Positions 22,260 through 34,200 of a stretch of 64,000 nucleotides of DNA are shown piece by piece. The position numbers were made by a program, and so were the translations under genes. Below the pieces are notes generated by a model that was given only the letters and a program-made list of their open reading frames with translations, was not told the DNA's origin and searched no databases. Source of the DNA: Atherinomorus stipes (Eukaryota > Chordata > Actinopteri > Atheriniformes > Atherinidae); assembly GCA_023101725.1 (NCBI GenBank), contig JALJCO010003053.1, positions 186,001-250,000 on the forward strand, read 5' to 3'. Position 1 is the first letter of the stretch. The number at the start of each line of letters is the position of its first letter.

Positions 22260-25200
22260 ATATAGACAAATAGCACCAGTGTGGGCTGGTTTAACCCAAT
22301 TATATAACATGAAGTTATCATTGAGTAACCCAACGCATTTTCTACTGAAACACTGTCTTTATCAAAAGGGTTGAATTAGTCAAATCAAAGAGCGACGCGG
22401 AAGGATATAAAAGCATGATGGAAGTGGTTGGTAAAGTGAGGAGCCAATCGCAGCCCGTGAATGCATCAGAGAGGCATGAGCTGTGCCATGTGACTACTAC
22501 ATGGCGTAGATAAATTTTGTGGAAAAAAAAAAGACAACCCACAGAAGCACCAGTATGTGTTGCAAGCTTACAAAGTGTTCTGCCAATTCTAACGACCATA
22601 TGTGAGATTAAAACCAATATTCATCGGTGATCCTTACAGTGTTTTGGGTCCGTTAAAGGATGCGCATGTCATCGGATGACAAATGGGCACCATCATTCCG
22701 TGAGCTATTTTGGAAACTAGCAAAAATTGTTTGCGTTTTCTTTCATTTAATAACATTAGCCCTCAAGCCATGGTCTAATGCCTTGGGATTAGACAATTCC
22801 TGTTCAGTCCTCAAATGACAGAAACTCATCAGTTGATAACAGAGGGGGTAAAATAGCTAAATTGGTGGTATACATAATGTAGGGCAACATCCCCATCTAC
22901 CGATCAAAAATAATATTGCACCATTTTGACCGGCTTAGTTATTATTTTTTATTTCATTTCATTTTATTCATTTATTTCATTCGTTTATTTTATTTTATTG
23001 TACTTGATAGTGGCGTATGCTTCGTTTAAATATTTTTCTTTGTATCAAAATTAGTTTATACGAGACAGATAGGCCTAGTCTTTCCGAAGCAGAGATGGTC
23101 TGATGTTTTTACTCCCTAGAAGGCTGTGTGAAACTAATTTTACCAGTCAAGTTATCCATGCAAAAATAGTGACCAATCTGTTTTTTTTATTTTCTTTTTA
23201 TAAGACAAGAGTTCCTGAATTTTTGACATGTTTCTTGTCTCAAGTAATAATGGGAAATCATCAAACTTTTCCAAAACCAATTTGTTCAGAGTAGAGCTGA
23301 TGTAACACAGTGATAAGCATTCTTTTTTGTCGTTGTTTTGTATTTATGTATTGCTAAGATGACATTAAAATCATGTTTTTGTTAATGGAAATTTATAGAA
23401 ATCTATGGAAATTAATTCATAGATAAGTTAAATGAATGTATACAGAATTTTTCCATTTAAAAGTCTGGTATTTTTGCTCTAATTTTTTCAGTTTTTTAAA
23501 AATTGCATTATTTTCCTATCATCCTCATGCACTTTGGTGACATTTTAAAAAACGCCCAAGCTGTTATGGAAACTTGCTTGTACTATGTTTCACTACTGGT
23601 GCAGTACTTAATGCTAAATACTGAGAAAAACCTTCAAAATATGTTCCTATTTTTATCAACATAATTTTTTTCATAATATTTAATCTCCTCAAGCTTGTAA
23701 TTACATTAAGCATATTGAAATAAACAAAACAGGACTAAGCATTCAATATAATAATATGTCATAAATACATAGTATAAAACAAAGACACATATAGTTACAA
23801 CTCTTTGTGTTTTTTTTAATAATGTTAGAAACAGTAAACCTATTTATGGCCTTCAGTGATGAATATAATATTTGTCTGCCCACTGCCGACACTGTGATTG
23901 TCTTTCGAATGTTTCTTTTCTAGTTGCTGTAATCAGCTCTGCCAAAGAGAAAGTAAATCCTTAACACGGGCATGAATGCCTAACATATTGCAACCATAGT
24001 GAGATTCAGATTAAAACTTTACTGACTGTATTCCCAAGATAATTCATATCAGTCAGGTAGCAGTACTTCTGAAAGTGCTGCTTACTCTGCAAATACAAAA
24101 AATGTTGACTGAACTTTCAGTTCTTTCTGGACCAACAGTTTACATACCCACTCAAACACCCTAACCCTGTTGGATTTTCTTCTCACCCAGGTGCAGTTAC
24201 AGTTGTAGTGGTTGCGCTGCTACTCCCACTGCCCATGTTGCTGTTTCACTGGCTGCAGACTGCCTCTGCCTGAATCCACACCACTCCGTTGTCCGAGGCT
24301 AATGGATCCACCTGCCCAGGTGAGGAACAAATCAACTGTGCAGTCTCTCTGTCCACTGGTGAAGCTCCAAGCTGTCAGTCAGCATTAATGGCTGCTAACG
24401 CCTCGGCCGCGGGGTAAAGTATGACACTGGGGGAATGTGCTTGGATAAATCTCAGATGAGTAGATATGATGCCTAATGCCTCTAAACATATTACTGCGCT
24501 AATGCAACAACAGCTATCAATGATGAATGAATATATGGAGCAAAACCCATCAAACACAACAAAAGGACACACAATTAAAAGCAGCAAAACCGAAACGACT
24601 GAGATACTGAAACACACACTGGCCTGACTTATGATCTTTGTTACCAGGCCGTATTATAAAGTTCTTTTTTTTTCATGAAAGAACCGAGATATTGCAATTT
24701 TGTTGCAGTTTAAGTGATCAGACTGTGCTAAACATGAAACAGAAAACTACCTACAGAGCATGTGCTTTTGTGGAATTATTATTACTTTGCACGACTGCTG
24801 AATTAACTATGATATCAGACTTTCTCCTGCATGTTTTTATTGCGCAGTAGATGTCCTTTAGTTTAAAATATTGTAGGCTAAACTTCATATTAACTTTCCC
24901 TGGGCTACATGTATAGATCTAGGGGACAGTTGGCTTAACACCTGTTCATTAATCTGTGAGTTCTTAAATAGATACCTTGAGACAATGAGGGTAAAGACTG
25001 ATTAGCTTACAGGCCTGGTGACCGTTATCTCGTATGCACACAATGACACAGTGTTTTGAGGATATTATATTACAGGTGCAGTTTTAGATGTTAGTTCTTG
25101 GACAACAAATCTGTTATTTTGAACATTCTAATATTAATCGCAACATAAAGCATGCAATCAAGCAACAATGTAAAGCTCAATGGAGCTCACTGTGTCTTTT

Positions 25201-25300
25201 ATTTCTCTTACTTCAAAACATTTAAACAAGATATGAACAAGTTTAAATATAAACCAGAATCTATGTCCATAACACAATGACACATTGATGGGAAACTGAC
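22260..25300. other. Intergenic region between divergent pkm and parp6
   Basis: About 3 kb with no supportable gene. A GCCAATCG box (about 22443) and a plus-strand TATAAAAG (about 22405) lie near the pkm end. 22900-23000 is an ATTT-rich simple region. Nothing else stands out. Confidence 0.45.
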
Positions 25301-25654
25301 TTATGCAATCATACGCACACACACATCACAGTCAGAGAGCAGAGCCATTTTTTCCTCTTTATTTCACAGCAGCAGTGCAGTCAGCTGTGAGTCACATGAC
25401 TGGCTTGCCTACTCTGACTGAGCATGCCCAGACCCCTCAGTGTTGTCAGGCAAAATATAGGAGAGCAGAAAGAGCAGAGATCTGCAATAGATAAACACAT
25501 AGACCAACATTCACCAGCTGGCTCGCCTGCAGACACACACCGCCAGCATCGAGAGACGGCCGCTGTAGAATTGTGGGATTGTTGTGCTCCTGTTTCTCCG
25601 CTTTCTTCTTTTTAACGGGCTTATTGTCATCTATCATTTCAGTGGAAAACAGCC

Positions 25655-25715
<61 letters not shown>

Positions 25716-25784
25716 CAGGTGTGCCCTTTAAGAGGAGAAGCAGCTGAGGCAAGGACAGCATCCGAGTCTCCATCCTCTCTGGAG
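25301..25784 (+). promoter_or_regulatory. parp6: Probable parp6 promoter and non-coding first exon
   Basis: A consensus donor GAG|GTAAGT at 25784/25785 is the best plus-strand 5' splice site upstream of the parp6 coding start and probably ends its first exon. Upstream is GTCACATGAC at 25391-25400, an M-box/CLEAR-like E-box recognised by the MITF/TFE family in vertebrates, with an AP-1-like TGAGTCA overlapping its left side. A long GA repeat lies inside the presumed 5' UTR. The transcription start is unknown. Confidence 0.4.
25658..25714. repeat. (GA)n microsatellite in the presumed parp6 5' UTR
   Basis: About 28 uninterrupted GA units, 70 bp before the first-exon donor. Confidence 0.95.
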
Positions 25785-27117
25785 GTAAGTGTGGATGGAT
25801 GTGGTGGGGGTGCAGAGCATAGGGGGAGGGGAAAATCCGCTTGACTGCATCTGTGTTTCTGCTAAACCGTTATCAAAGGAGAGGGAAGAATGGAAACGGT
25901 GGTGGTGAATGTATGTGTGTGTGTTTGAGGCAGGGGGTGGGCTCTGTGGGTCGGTGACTCTATTGGTATGTAAGACGACAGAGGGTAGGAGAATGGCAGG
26001 GGGTGCGGGGGTGAGTGTGATTGGGATGTAGATGCTAGCAGGGCTGAGGACATGGCAGGGCAGCGGGCATGGAGAGAAAAGCAGGAGCTGAGGAAGAGAA
26101 TGTGGTTGTGACTGCGGAGCAGTTGATGTCGGGAGGAGGATTTTAAACAAAGAGAGGAGGCAAATCAGGACGCACTCAAAACCAAAAAAAATAATGCAAA
26201 AACATAATCAGGATTAATTTTTTAATTCACATTCATGTAAATGGAACATAAAATACTTCATGCGTGTCTGTTAGGGTACACATTCTGTCTCGTGGAGCTA
26301 AGCTATACTGCCATCCAGTCTTTGTTTGCACACATCTCCCTATATTCCCACCTCTGTAGTGTTTTGTTGTGCACAGGAATATGGTAACCGTAATCTGTAT
26401 TTAGATACTGCAGTGTGATGTTAATCATCTGGATTTGTTCATTCTAAGGACGTCAAACTCATTGTTTACATAACTTACACAATAAGTTATAGCATGCATT
26501 TTACACATGAGTGATCCTGTTTACCTTTGCTGTTTGCATTCTTATATTGCAATAACTGATCTTTGAGTTTGGACTGAGTCTTTTGTTTTTATTTGGCATT
26601 ACAGTTGTAGCTGTTCCTCATGTGCACAGTTGTTTTCCTAATAGTCTGCAGCTCCATATGCTCCTTTTAGGCTAACCCAGGAACTGTGACATATCAGACT
26701 GTTATTTATATTTATTTACCAGGCATTTAATAACAGTAAAAGAGCAATCAAACATTATGCTAACATCAGTAAATGTGCTGTTTTCCTTGTGCATCTATAA
26801 AGGGGTGCTAAACTCTGATGCTTTGATATTAATAGATTAAGTTTTAGGGGGGGGGAATCTAAACAAAGAGCCAGAGACATCCTGGATACTGAACGTTAGC
26901 CCATATCTCCCACACATTCTCTCTACAGTGATTAATGCCACTCTGAAAGGAGGCAGAGATGGCTGTTGCTAGGATACATAGCAAGGTGAAGTGCAGAAGA
27001 TTTAAAGGGGAAAAAAAAGGAGGGAGGGCACCATTGACAGAGTCTGGCATTGCTGGCAATAGCCTTTTGTTTCATGTTTTCCTTGTCTGATGAATATTAT
27101 TTTGCTATATTTTCCAG

Positions 27118-27275
27118 AGCTGAGTCATTCTGAGGAGTGGGAGAAAGGTGAGCTGTCAATCAGAGTTCTTCGGTTTCTGTGCTCAATCTTTTCACCTGGA
27201 GATAGGCTGCGATGGTTGGCAAAAACCAAAGGCCCAAACCTGTCTGAGAGAGCCTTGTGAACAGCAGACCCAATG
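27118..27275 (+). other. parp6: parp6 exon 2 (5' UTR plus the start codon)
   Basis: The acceptor TTTTCCAG precedes 27118, and the exon ends CAATG|GTAAGA. The ATG at 27273-27275 is the last three bases of the exon, and the next exon (27741) opens directly with GAC ATC AAA, giving the MDIKGQ start typical of PARP6. The acceptor choice is tentative; the donor and ATG are well supported. Confidence 0.7.
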
Positions 27276-30200
27276 GTAAGAGAGCTGAGATCCTATTGGC
27301 GTTATCACTGAGTGGGATTACCATCACTTTCACCATCACAGCCTCGATTAAGATTGAGAAAAATTGTTAATTGGATTAAATACATTTGAATGCAAAATTC
27401 CAGACATTTCATTGTCACTTGAAAATCATAACAGTTTGATCTGTTGAAGAAATGCAGCAAATTTATTCATACTGGCATCTTCATTTCTTGCTTTGCTGAA
27501 AATGACAAAACATATCTATTTTCATTGTCAGCTGGGTATTTTTTTAAAGGCAGTCAGTGAATATTCTGTCTAAACCATGCCTGTTTATCTCTCCCTTTGC
27601 GATGCTATATAAAGCAGTGTTTTGAAGCCTTTGAGTTGAGGCCTAAATAGAGAGATGTGTGATGAAAGGATGCTAAAAAAGCGGATGCATTTTCTTTCCG
27701 CTTTGCTATAATGGTCTTTTCACAATGTGTGGGCCCACAGGACATCAAAGGCCAGTGTTGGACAGACGAGGAGTCGGATGGGGAAAACGAATCGGAGCAG
27801 TTTCTTTATGGCATTCAGGTACTGTAGAGCAGATGTTGTTGACTCTCTTTTGAATCTGACTTTATGTGAAAGATATTGACACTATTAGTCTTAACTCTAC
27901 TACTAATCTGTAAATCTGTGTTGTTGCCTGTTTAATTTTGATACAGCACCAAACTAGAATAATTAAAGAATAACAGTAAGCAGAGTATTTTTTTTTTTTT
28001 TCTTTTACTGCTTACACAGATTTTCAAAGTTCTTTGTCTATTTCTCAAAACTTTACGCACAAATCCAGTTATTGCTCACGCAAAATGCAAAAAGCCCCCT
28101 AACTACTGCAAAATGAAACACAGGATTCAAAATACTGTAAACACATCTCAAAAGCAAGCATTTGTCTCACCTCACAAACACATTTCCCATTTTATCACAT
28201 ACTTGTGTATATCATTTACACAATGTTGCTCTAAATCTAAAGCCGTTTTGTTTTTATTGATTTGTTCCATATATATGATTGCCATATACGAGCGAAGATA
28301 GCATGCAAATAGAAGTCGAGCACGCTGCAAAAACTCAAATCTTAGCAAGTATATTTTTCTCATTTCTAGTCAAAATATCTCATCACACTCAAAATAAGAC
28401 TAAAATTACTTACAGTGAGATATATTTTTTTCTGTTTTGTTTTCAGGCAATGCATCTTATTTCAAGAAATCTTATCAAGAAAATTTTGCTTGTTCCATTG
28501 GCAGATTTTTTTTTCTTGCAGTGTTACAAGCAAAAAAAAAAAAAATAAATAAATAAATAAAAAAATCTTGGCCCCCAAATAAGTAAAAGCATTTTTATTT
28601 TGGCTTGTAATACATAAGCAAAAAAAAATTATTCCAATGGAACAAGCAAAATTTTCTTGATAAGATTTCTTGAAATAAGATGCATTGCTTGAAAACAAGA
28701 TATTATATCTCACTGAAATGTTGCTCTCTCTAGGTAATTTAGTCTTATTTTGAGTTTGATGATATACTTTGACTAGAAATTAGAAAAAAAAACTAAAATT
28801 TTAGTTTTTCCAGTGCACAAGCAATAAGGGAACCAAAAATAATTTATTTCCTGAATAAATCTGTTGCTGCTGTGGATTCAGCATTATATAATACTGCAAT
28901 AGAAAAATCAAAGCAAAGTACACTCATCATACATGGAAAAGGCTAAAGCAAAGATCTCTCAGCATTGTTGTTATCCATTGTTAGAGACAGATTGTTTGGC
29001 CTTTGACTTATTTATAGGCCTATGTAGGAGTGATTGGTTGGTGTTCAGTAAAGCAGTCATTGTTTACACCTGTGAGGACTGAGTCTAAAGCACATTTTAA
29101 ATGGTTGTGTTTAAAATGGGAAATCAAGTTACTTCCTTGTAGATTTTAGTGTGTTAGGTAGAACATTGTGTGTAGTTATTTGCAAAACGTGAATAGCTAC
29201 ATTGAAAACTGTGTCAACGCTGAGAATGTGTTTATGGTTTTGCTGATTTGAGGTGAAGTTGTGAGGTTTGAGTGAATAAGTTTAGAAATAGTGTGATACT
29301 GTATATAAAGGTTTTTTGTGTAAGCAATTAAAAAAAACTGTAATTACCATTTTCCTTTCCCCCAAAAATGTAATTACTGGCTACCAAATAAATTAATTGT
29401 TGTAATATATTGGCAGAAAAAAACACAGAATAATTTAACAAGTTTAAAGCATACACTGATCAAAAAACCTATGACAAGATGGTGTTGTGGGTGAAAAATA
29501 GAAAATTTAATCTGAGAGAAGTGCTGTAGGAAAAGGAAACAGGTTTGTTCTAATCAATTTTTCTTTTTAAACTAATTACAACCTACTGAAAGAGTTGTAG
29601 TGATATAACTTCCTCACAATACAATTTGTTGATACATAGCTAAATTGTCTCAGCAGGAAAGCTCATGCAATGCACAACTACCGCAATAATCACAAGAAAC
29701 TTTTTTTTTTTAAGGAGAATGTTTGACTCTTTAAATATTCAGAGAAACTGTCACAGCAATGTGGTAAAAATCGCTGATAAGATATTTTGCTGCAGTGTTG
29801 CAGAACAGGTATGCTAACTGATTGGCATTTCCATAACAATGTCTCACTGTAGCAGGACACCTATTTTTACACATGTAAAGCAGAAAATGTCAGGATTTAA
29901 CAACATTGAGGGAATTAGTTTAAAATATAAACTGTCCCTGCCTTACAAAACAGAGATGTCATATTGCTACTGACATACAGAAAAAGTGACAGGTTCTGAA
30001 AATCTAGTATTTTCTCCTAAATTATATCATCATAATTTTTCGTTTATTACTTTTAACCAAGCCAAATTCATTCCCATCGCCAACGAGCAGTGTATCGTCT
30101 TATCTCATAAACTTGATTGCTTCACTTCCACATAAGATCTTAATCTGTTAGTTATCCTTTTTCACTGTTATCTCCCAAGTCTCTTGATTGAAATGTAAAT

Positions 30201-31169
30201 CCAGTAAAGCTCATTTCAGTGTAGTCAGAGAACATGAAAGCAGTGCAGTGAAGATAAGGACAGAAGTGTAGGATCTGTACTACACACTCTGAGCTAAGGA
30301 GATGAGAATCTGACTTCAAGACACCAGACACATGTAAGAAAGACGTGTTCCTGCTATTATTAATAACACTGTAAAATGTTCTCGATAGAAAATAGCAATT
30401 GTGCTGATGTAAAAGGCACTGCTTTTGCAACGTTCAGAACAAATGCAATTTGTCTACAAAAACATAAAAAACAGTATATGTTACAGAATTGCGCTGCAAT
30501 AATATTCATCAAAATAAAGTCAAACCACTTGAAAAATTCAAATGTATGTATGTGTGGGGGCTGTGTGGTTTTGGTGCGTGTGTTAAACATGTTGGGAACC
30601 ACAGAGAATTAATTCCCTATAACTGTGACCAGTGCTGCTTGTTGCAGGGGAGCTGTGCCGCTGACCTCTACCGCCACCCTCAACTGGATGCAGACATTGA
30701 GGCTGTGAAAGACATCTACACCGACAGTGCTGTCTCTGTCAGGTACAGCATACATACACACGCATAAACACACCTCCACACACAGCGGCAAGATTACATT
30801 TTTTGATTTTGTTTAACAAGGCACTGTTTAGCAGAATTACAGAAATTGATCCTTAAATATCTACCTAAGAGAGTTATCAGCTGAAAAGGTTAAAACATCA
30901 GTTTTTACGTTGCTGCATCTCTTGTTGTGTCTCTGCGCAGGGAGTATGGAACCATTGATGACGTGGACATCGATCTTCACATCAACATCGGTTTCTTAGA
31001 CGTGAGTCAGCATTCTTCTTTCACTGCAAACACCTCTTCCGACTTTGCCCATTACTATTCTAACGTTGACATTTTGCAAAGTAACACATCATTTATAATG
31101 CATTGACTGCTCATAAGTTATTTATGTAATGAGAAATGGCCCTAATTAGGCTGCTAACTCTGTACATTT

Positions 31170-31204
<35 letters not shown>

Positions 31205-34200
31205 TGTGTCTGACTCAGGAGGAGGTTGCAACAGCTTGGAAAGTTATCAGAACAGAGCCCATTATTTTGAGACTGCGCTTTTCTCTTTCTCAGTACCTCG
31301 ATGGACCTGGTGAGTAAAGATGTCAGTGTGGATGTTGGTTTTCTGGGAGGGACATTGGGTATTTGTGCCACTCACTGAGCGTGGGAGGTGAGTACAATCT
31401 GTGCTACACAAGAGGGAGAGTGGGAAAAAGAGAGCGTTTGTGCATCTGTTGGTTGTGTATTAACATTAGTCATCTTTATTTATTCAGAGCCGTCGGTAGA
31501 AGTGTTCCAGCCTTCAAATAAAGAAGGCTTCAGCCTGGGCCTGCAACTGAAAAAGTAAGTGATGTGCTCAGTTATATTTAGCATCTATTGTATCATGCAA
31601 TCATCACCTACTGCTAGTGATTTTTGTAATCTAACCCCCATTCTTTAAAATAGAAAAACAAAAGTATGGGCTCTATTATAATGTGGAACAGCTGCATTTT
31701 TTTCAATATAATTTTCATTTTGAAGGGGATGCAAGATGCTGTTAGAAAGCGCAATTCAGCATTGAGCAGGTTCACTCACTCACATGGTTGTTTAACGTGG
31801 CAGGATCCTGAGCACATTCACCTCACAGCAGTGGAAGCACCTCAGTAATGAGTTCCTCAAGGCCCAGCAGGAGAAAAGGCACAGCTGGTTCAAAGCTGGA
31901 GGAACCATCAAGAAGTTCCGTGCTGGGCTTAGCATCTTCTCCCCGATTCCCAAGTAGGTCTCTATTCCTTCCTGTAGCTCTCTCCAAGCATCAGCACAAC
32001 TAGTAACTTACTCTTCCTGTTATATGTGAGGATTGGGCCATTGTGTTTTGTAGATATTCATTATTATTATTATTATTATTATTATTTTTTTTAATCTTTT
32101 TTTACCCGTTACACATTTTTAAAGTAACAGAAAGATGTAAACTTTACCAACACCATGCTATTGATCTCTGTGTTTGTGTGTATAGTATTTTTGCACCATT
32201 CAGTATTGCAATTTCCTCGTTTTGGATCAATAAAGTAGTCTTCATCTGATTCTGATCAAAATGATCATTTACAATCGTTTAATAATTGCTCATTAATTTC
32301 AGGTTTCTAACCCTCAGCACCAGAAAATTAACATATGATGATCTTAGTTCTTTGTGAAAGCCCATCTGAAAAAGATAAACTGCAGCAAACAGGGGAAAGA
32401 TGCTCTGATTCAGCATTGCGGCGCTGACTTAAATTTGAAATCTAACAAAATTTCCCACGAGACGGAAGTAGCCCTTTCAGCCTCTGTCTTACTCTGGGAT
32501 GTTTTGACAGTTATGGCTGCACAAGGACTGAATCCCTGCCCACTCAGTGGTGGTCAGCTCCACTAACTAGATTGCCTTGACATCCTCAGGACTTGACAGG
32601 AGTCTTGCATCAGCTGGATACATGGATGTACTCAGAGTAATGGCGGAAGTGAACACTAGTTCTTGTGCTCAAACTGTTAGTAACTGGAACTGCTGTCCAA
32701 ACTGATTTCAGATCTCTCAGCTAGTACTGACTGCAAGTGTTGCATAGTGTGTATTTAAAAAAAATGTTGGCACAGAATCTCCCACCAGCTGTGATTTATC
32801 CTTGTAAGATTTATTCATGGGGACATCAAAGTGATTGCAAAATTTGTGCTTAAGCCGTTAGCCCCCCGCTGGGTGACATAGAAGATAAAAATAGTAGGCC
32901 TTTCTTTATTGGAACAGTTGATATTCAGAGATGCACATGTCATGTGTTTTTATCTTTGCCAGGTCTCCAAGTTTTCCTCTGATTCAAGACACAGTTTTAA
33001 AAGGGAAGCTGAGTGTCCCCGAGCTGAGAGTGACCCGCCTGATGAACCGCTCCATCTCATGTACCATGAAGAACCCTAAAGGGGAGCTCTTCAGCTATCC
33101 ACCAAATAGCCAGGTCAGAGCCAGCCGGGATCAGTCAGCACCCAAACATCGAAAAGCTTCAATATGAAGTTTCAGTTGTGGACAAAAATCCACTTATCCT
33201 TCATTTATTTTTATTTTAAAGTATCTCAACAGAAATGACTGTAGTGTTTATCCCCAAAGTCCACAGTTCTTTTTGATATTTAGCCTCGACATAAAAACCC
33301 AAACAGTTGTGAATATTGCATGTTTCTCTGTTTTAACCCACTTTGATCCACTCTGACCCTCCTCCCAGACACCCGCCACCTGCACTGTTCCTACCTGAGT
33401 ATCCCCCCCTCCCCCTATTCTTATTAAAAGATGGCTCATGATCCCTTTCCCATAATGCTTTGTCTTCACTTGACTCATCAGACTGTGGCTGTCCCGGCGG
33501 CCAGGGCCCCAGCGCAGATTACCACGAGGCAGCTGATTGAATTGTTTTTCTCATCCCAGGCGGGCGGCCACTGCAAGAACATCCCTACCTTGGAGTATGG
33601 CTTCTTAGTGCAGGTTAGATCTGAAGGACACACGAGTCTGATAAAGGCACCCGTGCTCTCTGTCGGGGTTATTGGGCCATGATTTAGAAAAATGTCACTT
33701 AAGGACTAAAAAAGAAATGAAATATCTTTTGATTGTTTATAAATGTTGTATATAAGATTCTTATAGTTACTAGTGACGATTTATAAATGTCTCCTTGGTG
33801 GTTGTGAGCAGCAATAAAGTCCGACTGTCCGTCTGTTGTATCAGCTACAGATTGTGTAGCTGTGTCTTATTGTTAAATTGGCAGAACAGATTCAATAGGT
33901 AGAAATTCCAGTGATGATTTATAGTTCTTCATCAATTCTGCCAAGAAGTCTTTGTTCCTGTGTTTGGCAGGAGGTAGGAGCTATAAATGGGAACTCCACT
34001 GTGCTCTTCTCCTGACAGATAATGAAGTACTCAGAGCAGAGGATCCCCACGCTTAACGAGTACTGTGTGGTCTGTGATGAACAGCATGTCTTTCAGAACG
34101 GATCCATGTTGAAGGTATCGGAGACATGAAATAAATAAAGACAAAGAAAATAGATGAAACTGGGAACACTGTCCACATGTAGATTTTCTCTTTTTGTAAT

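Noticed and set aside
25728..26150. Minus-strand ORF of 140 codons near the GA repeat
   Set aside because: It is the antisense of a G-rich parp6 5' region, and the protein is Pro/Ser/His low complexity.
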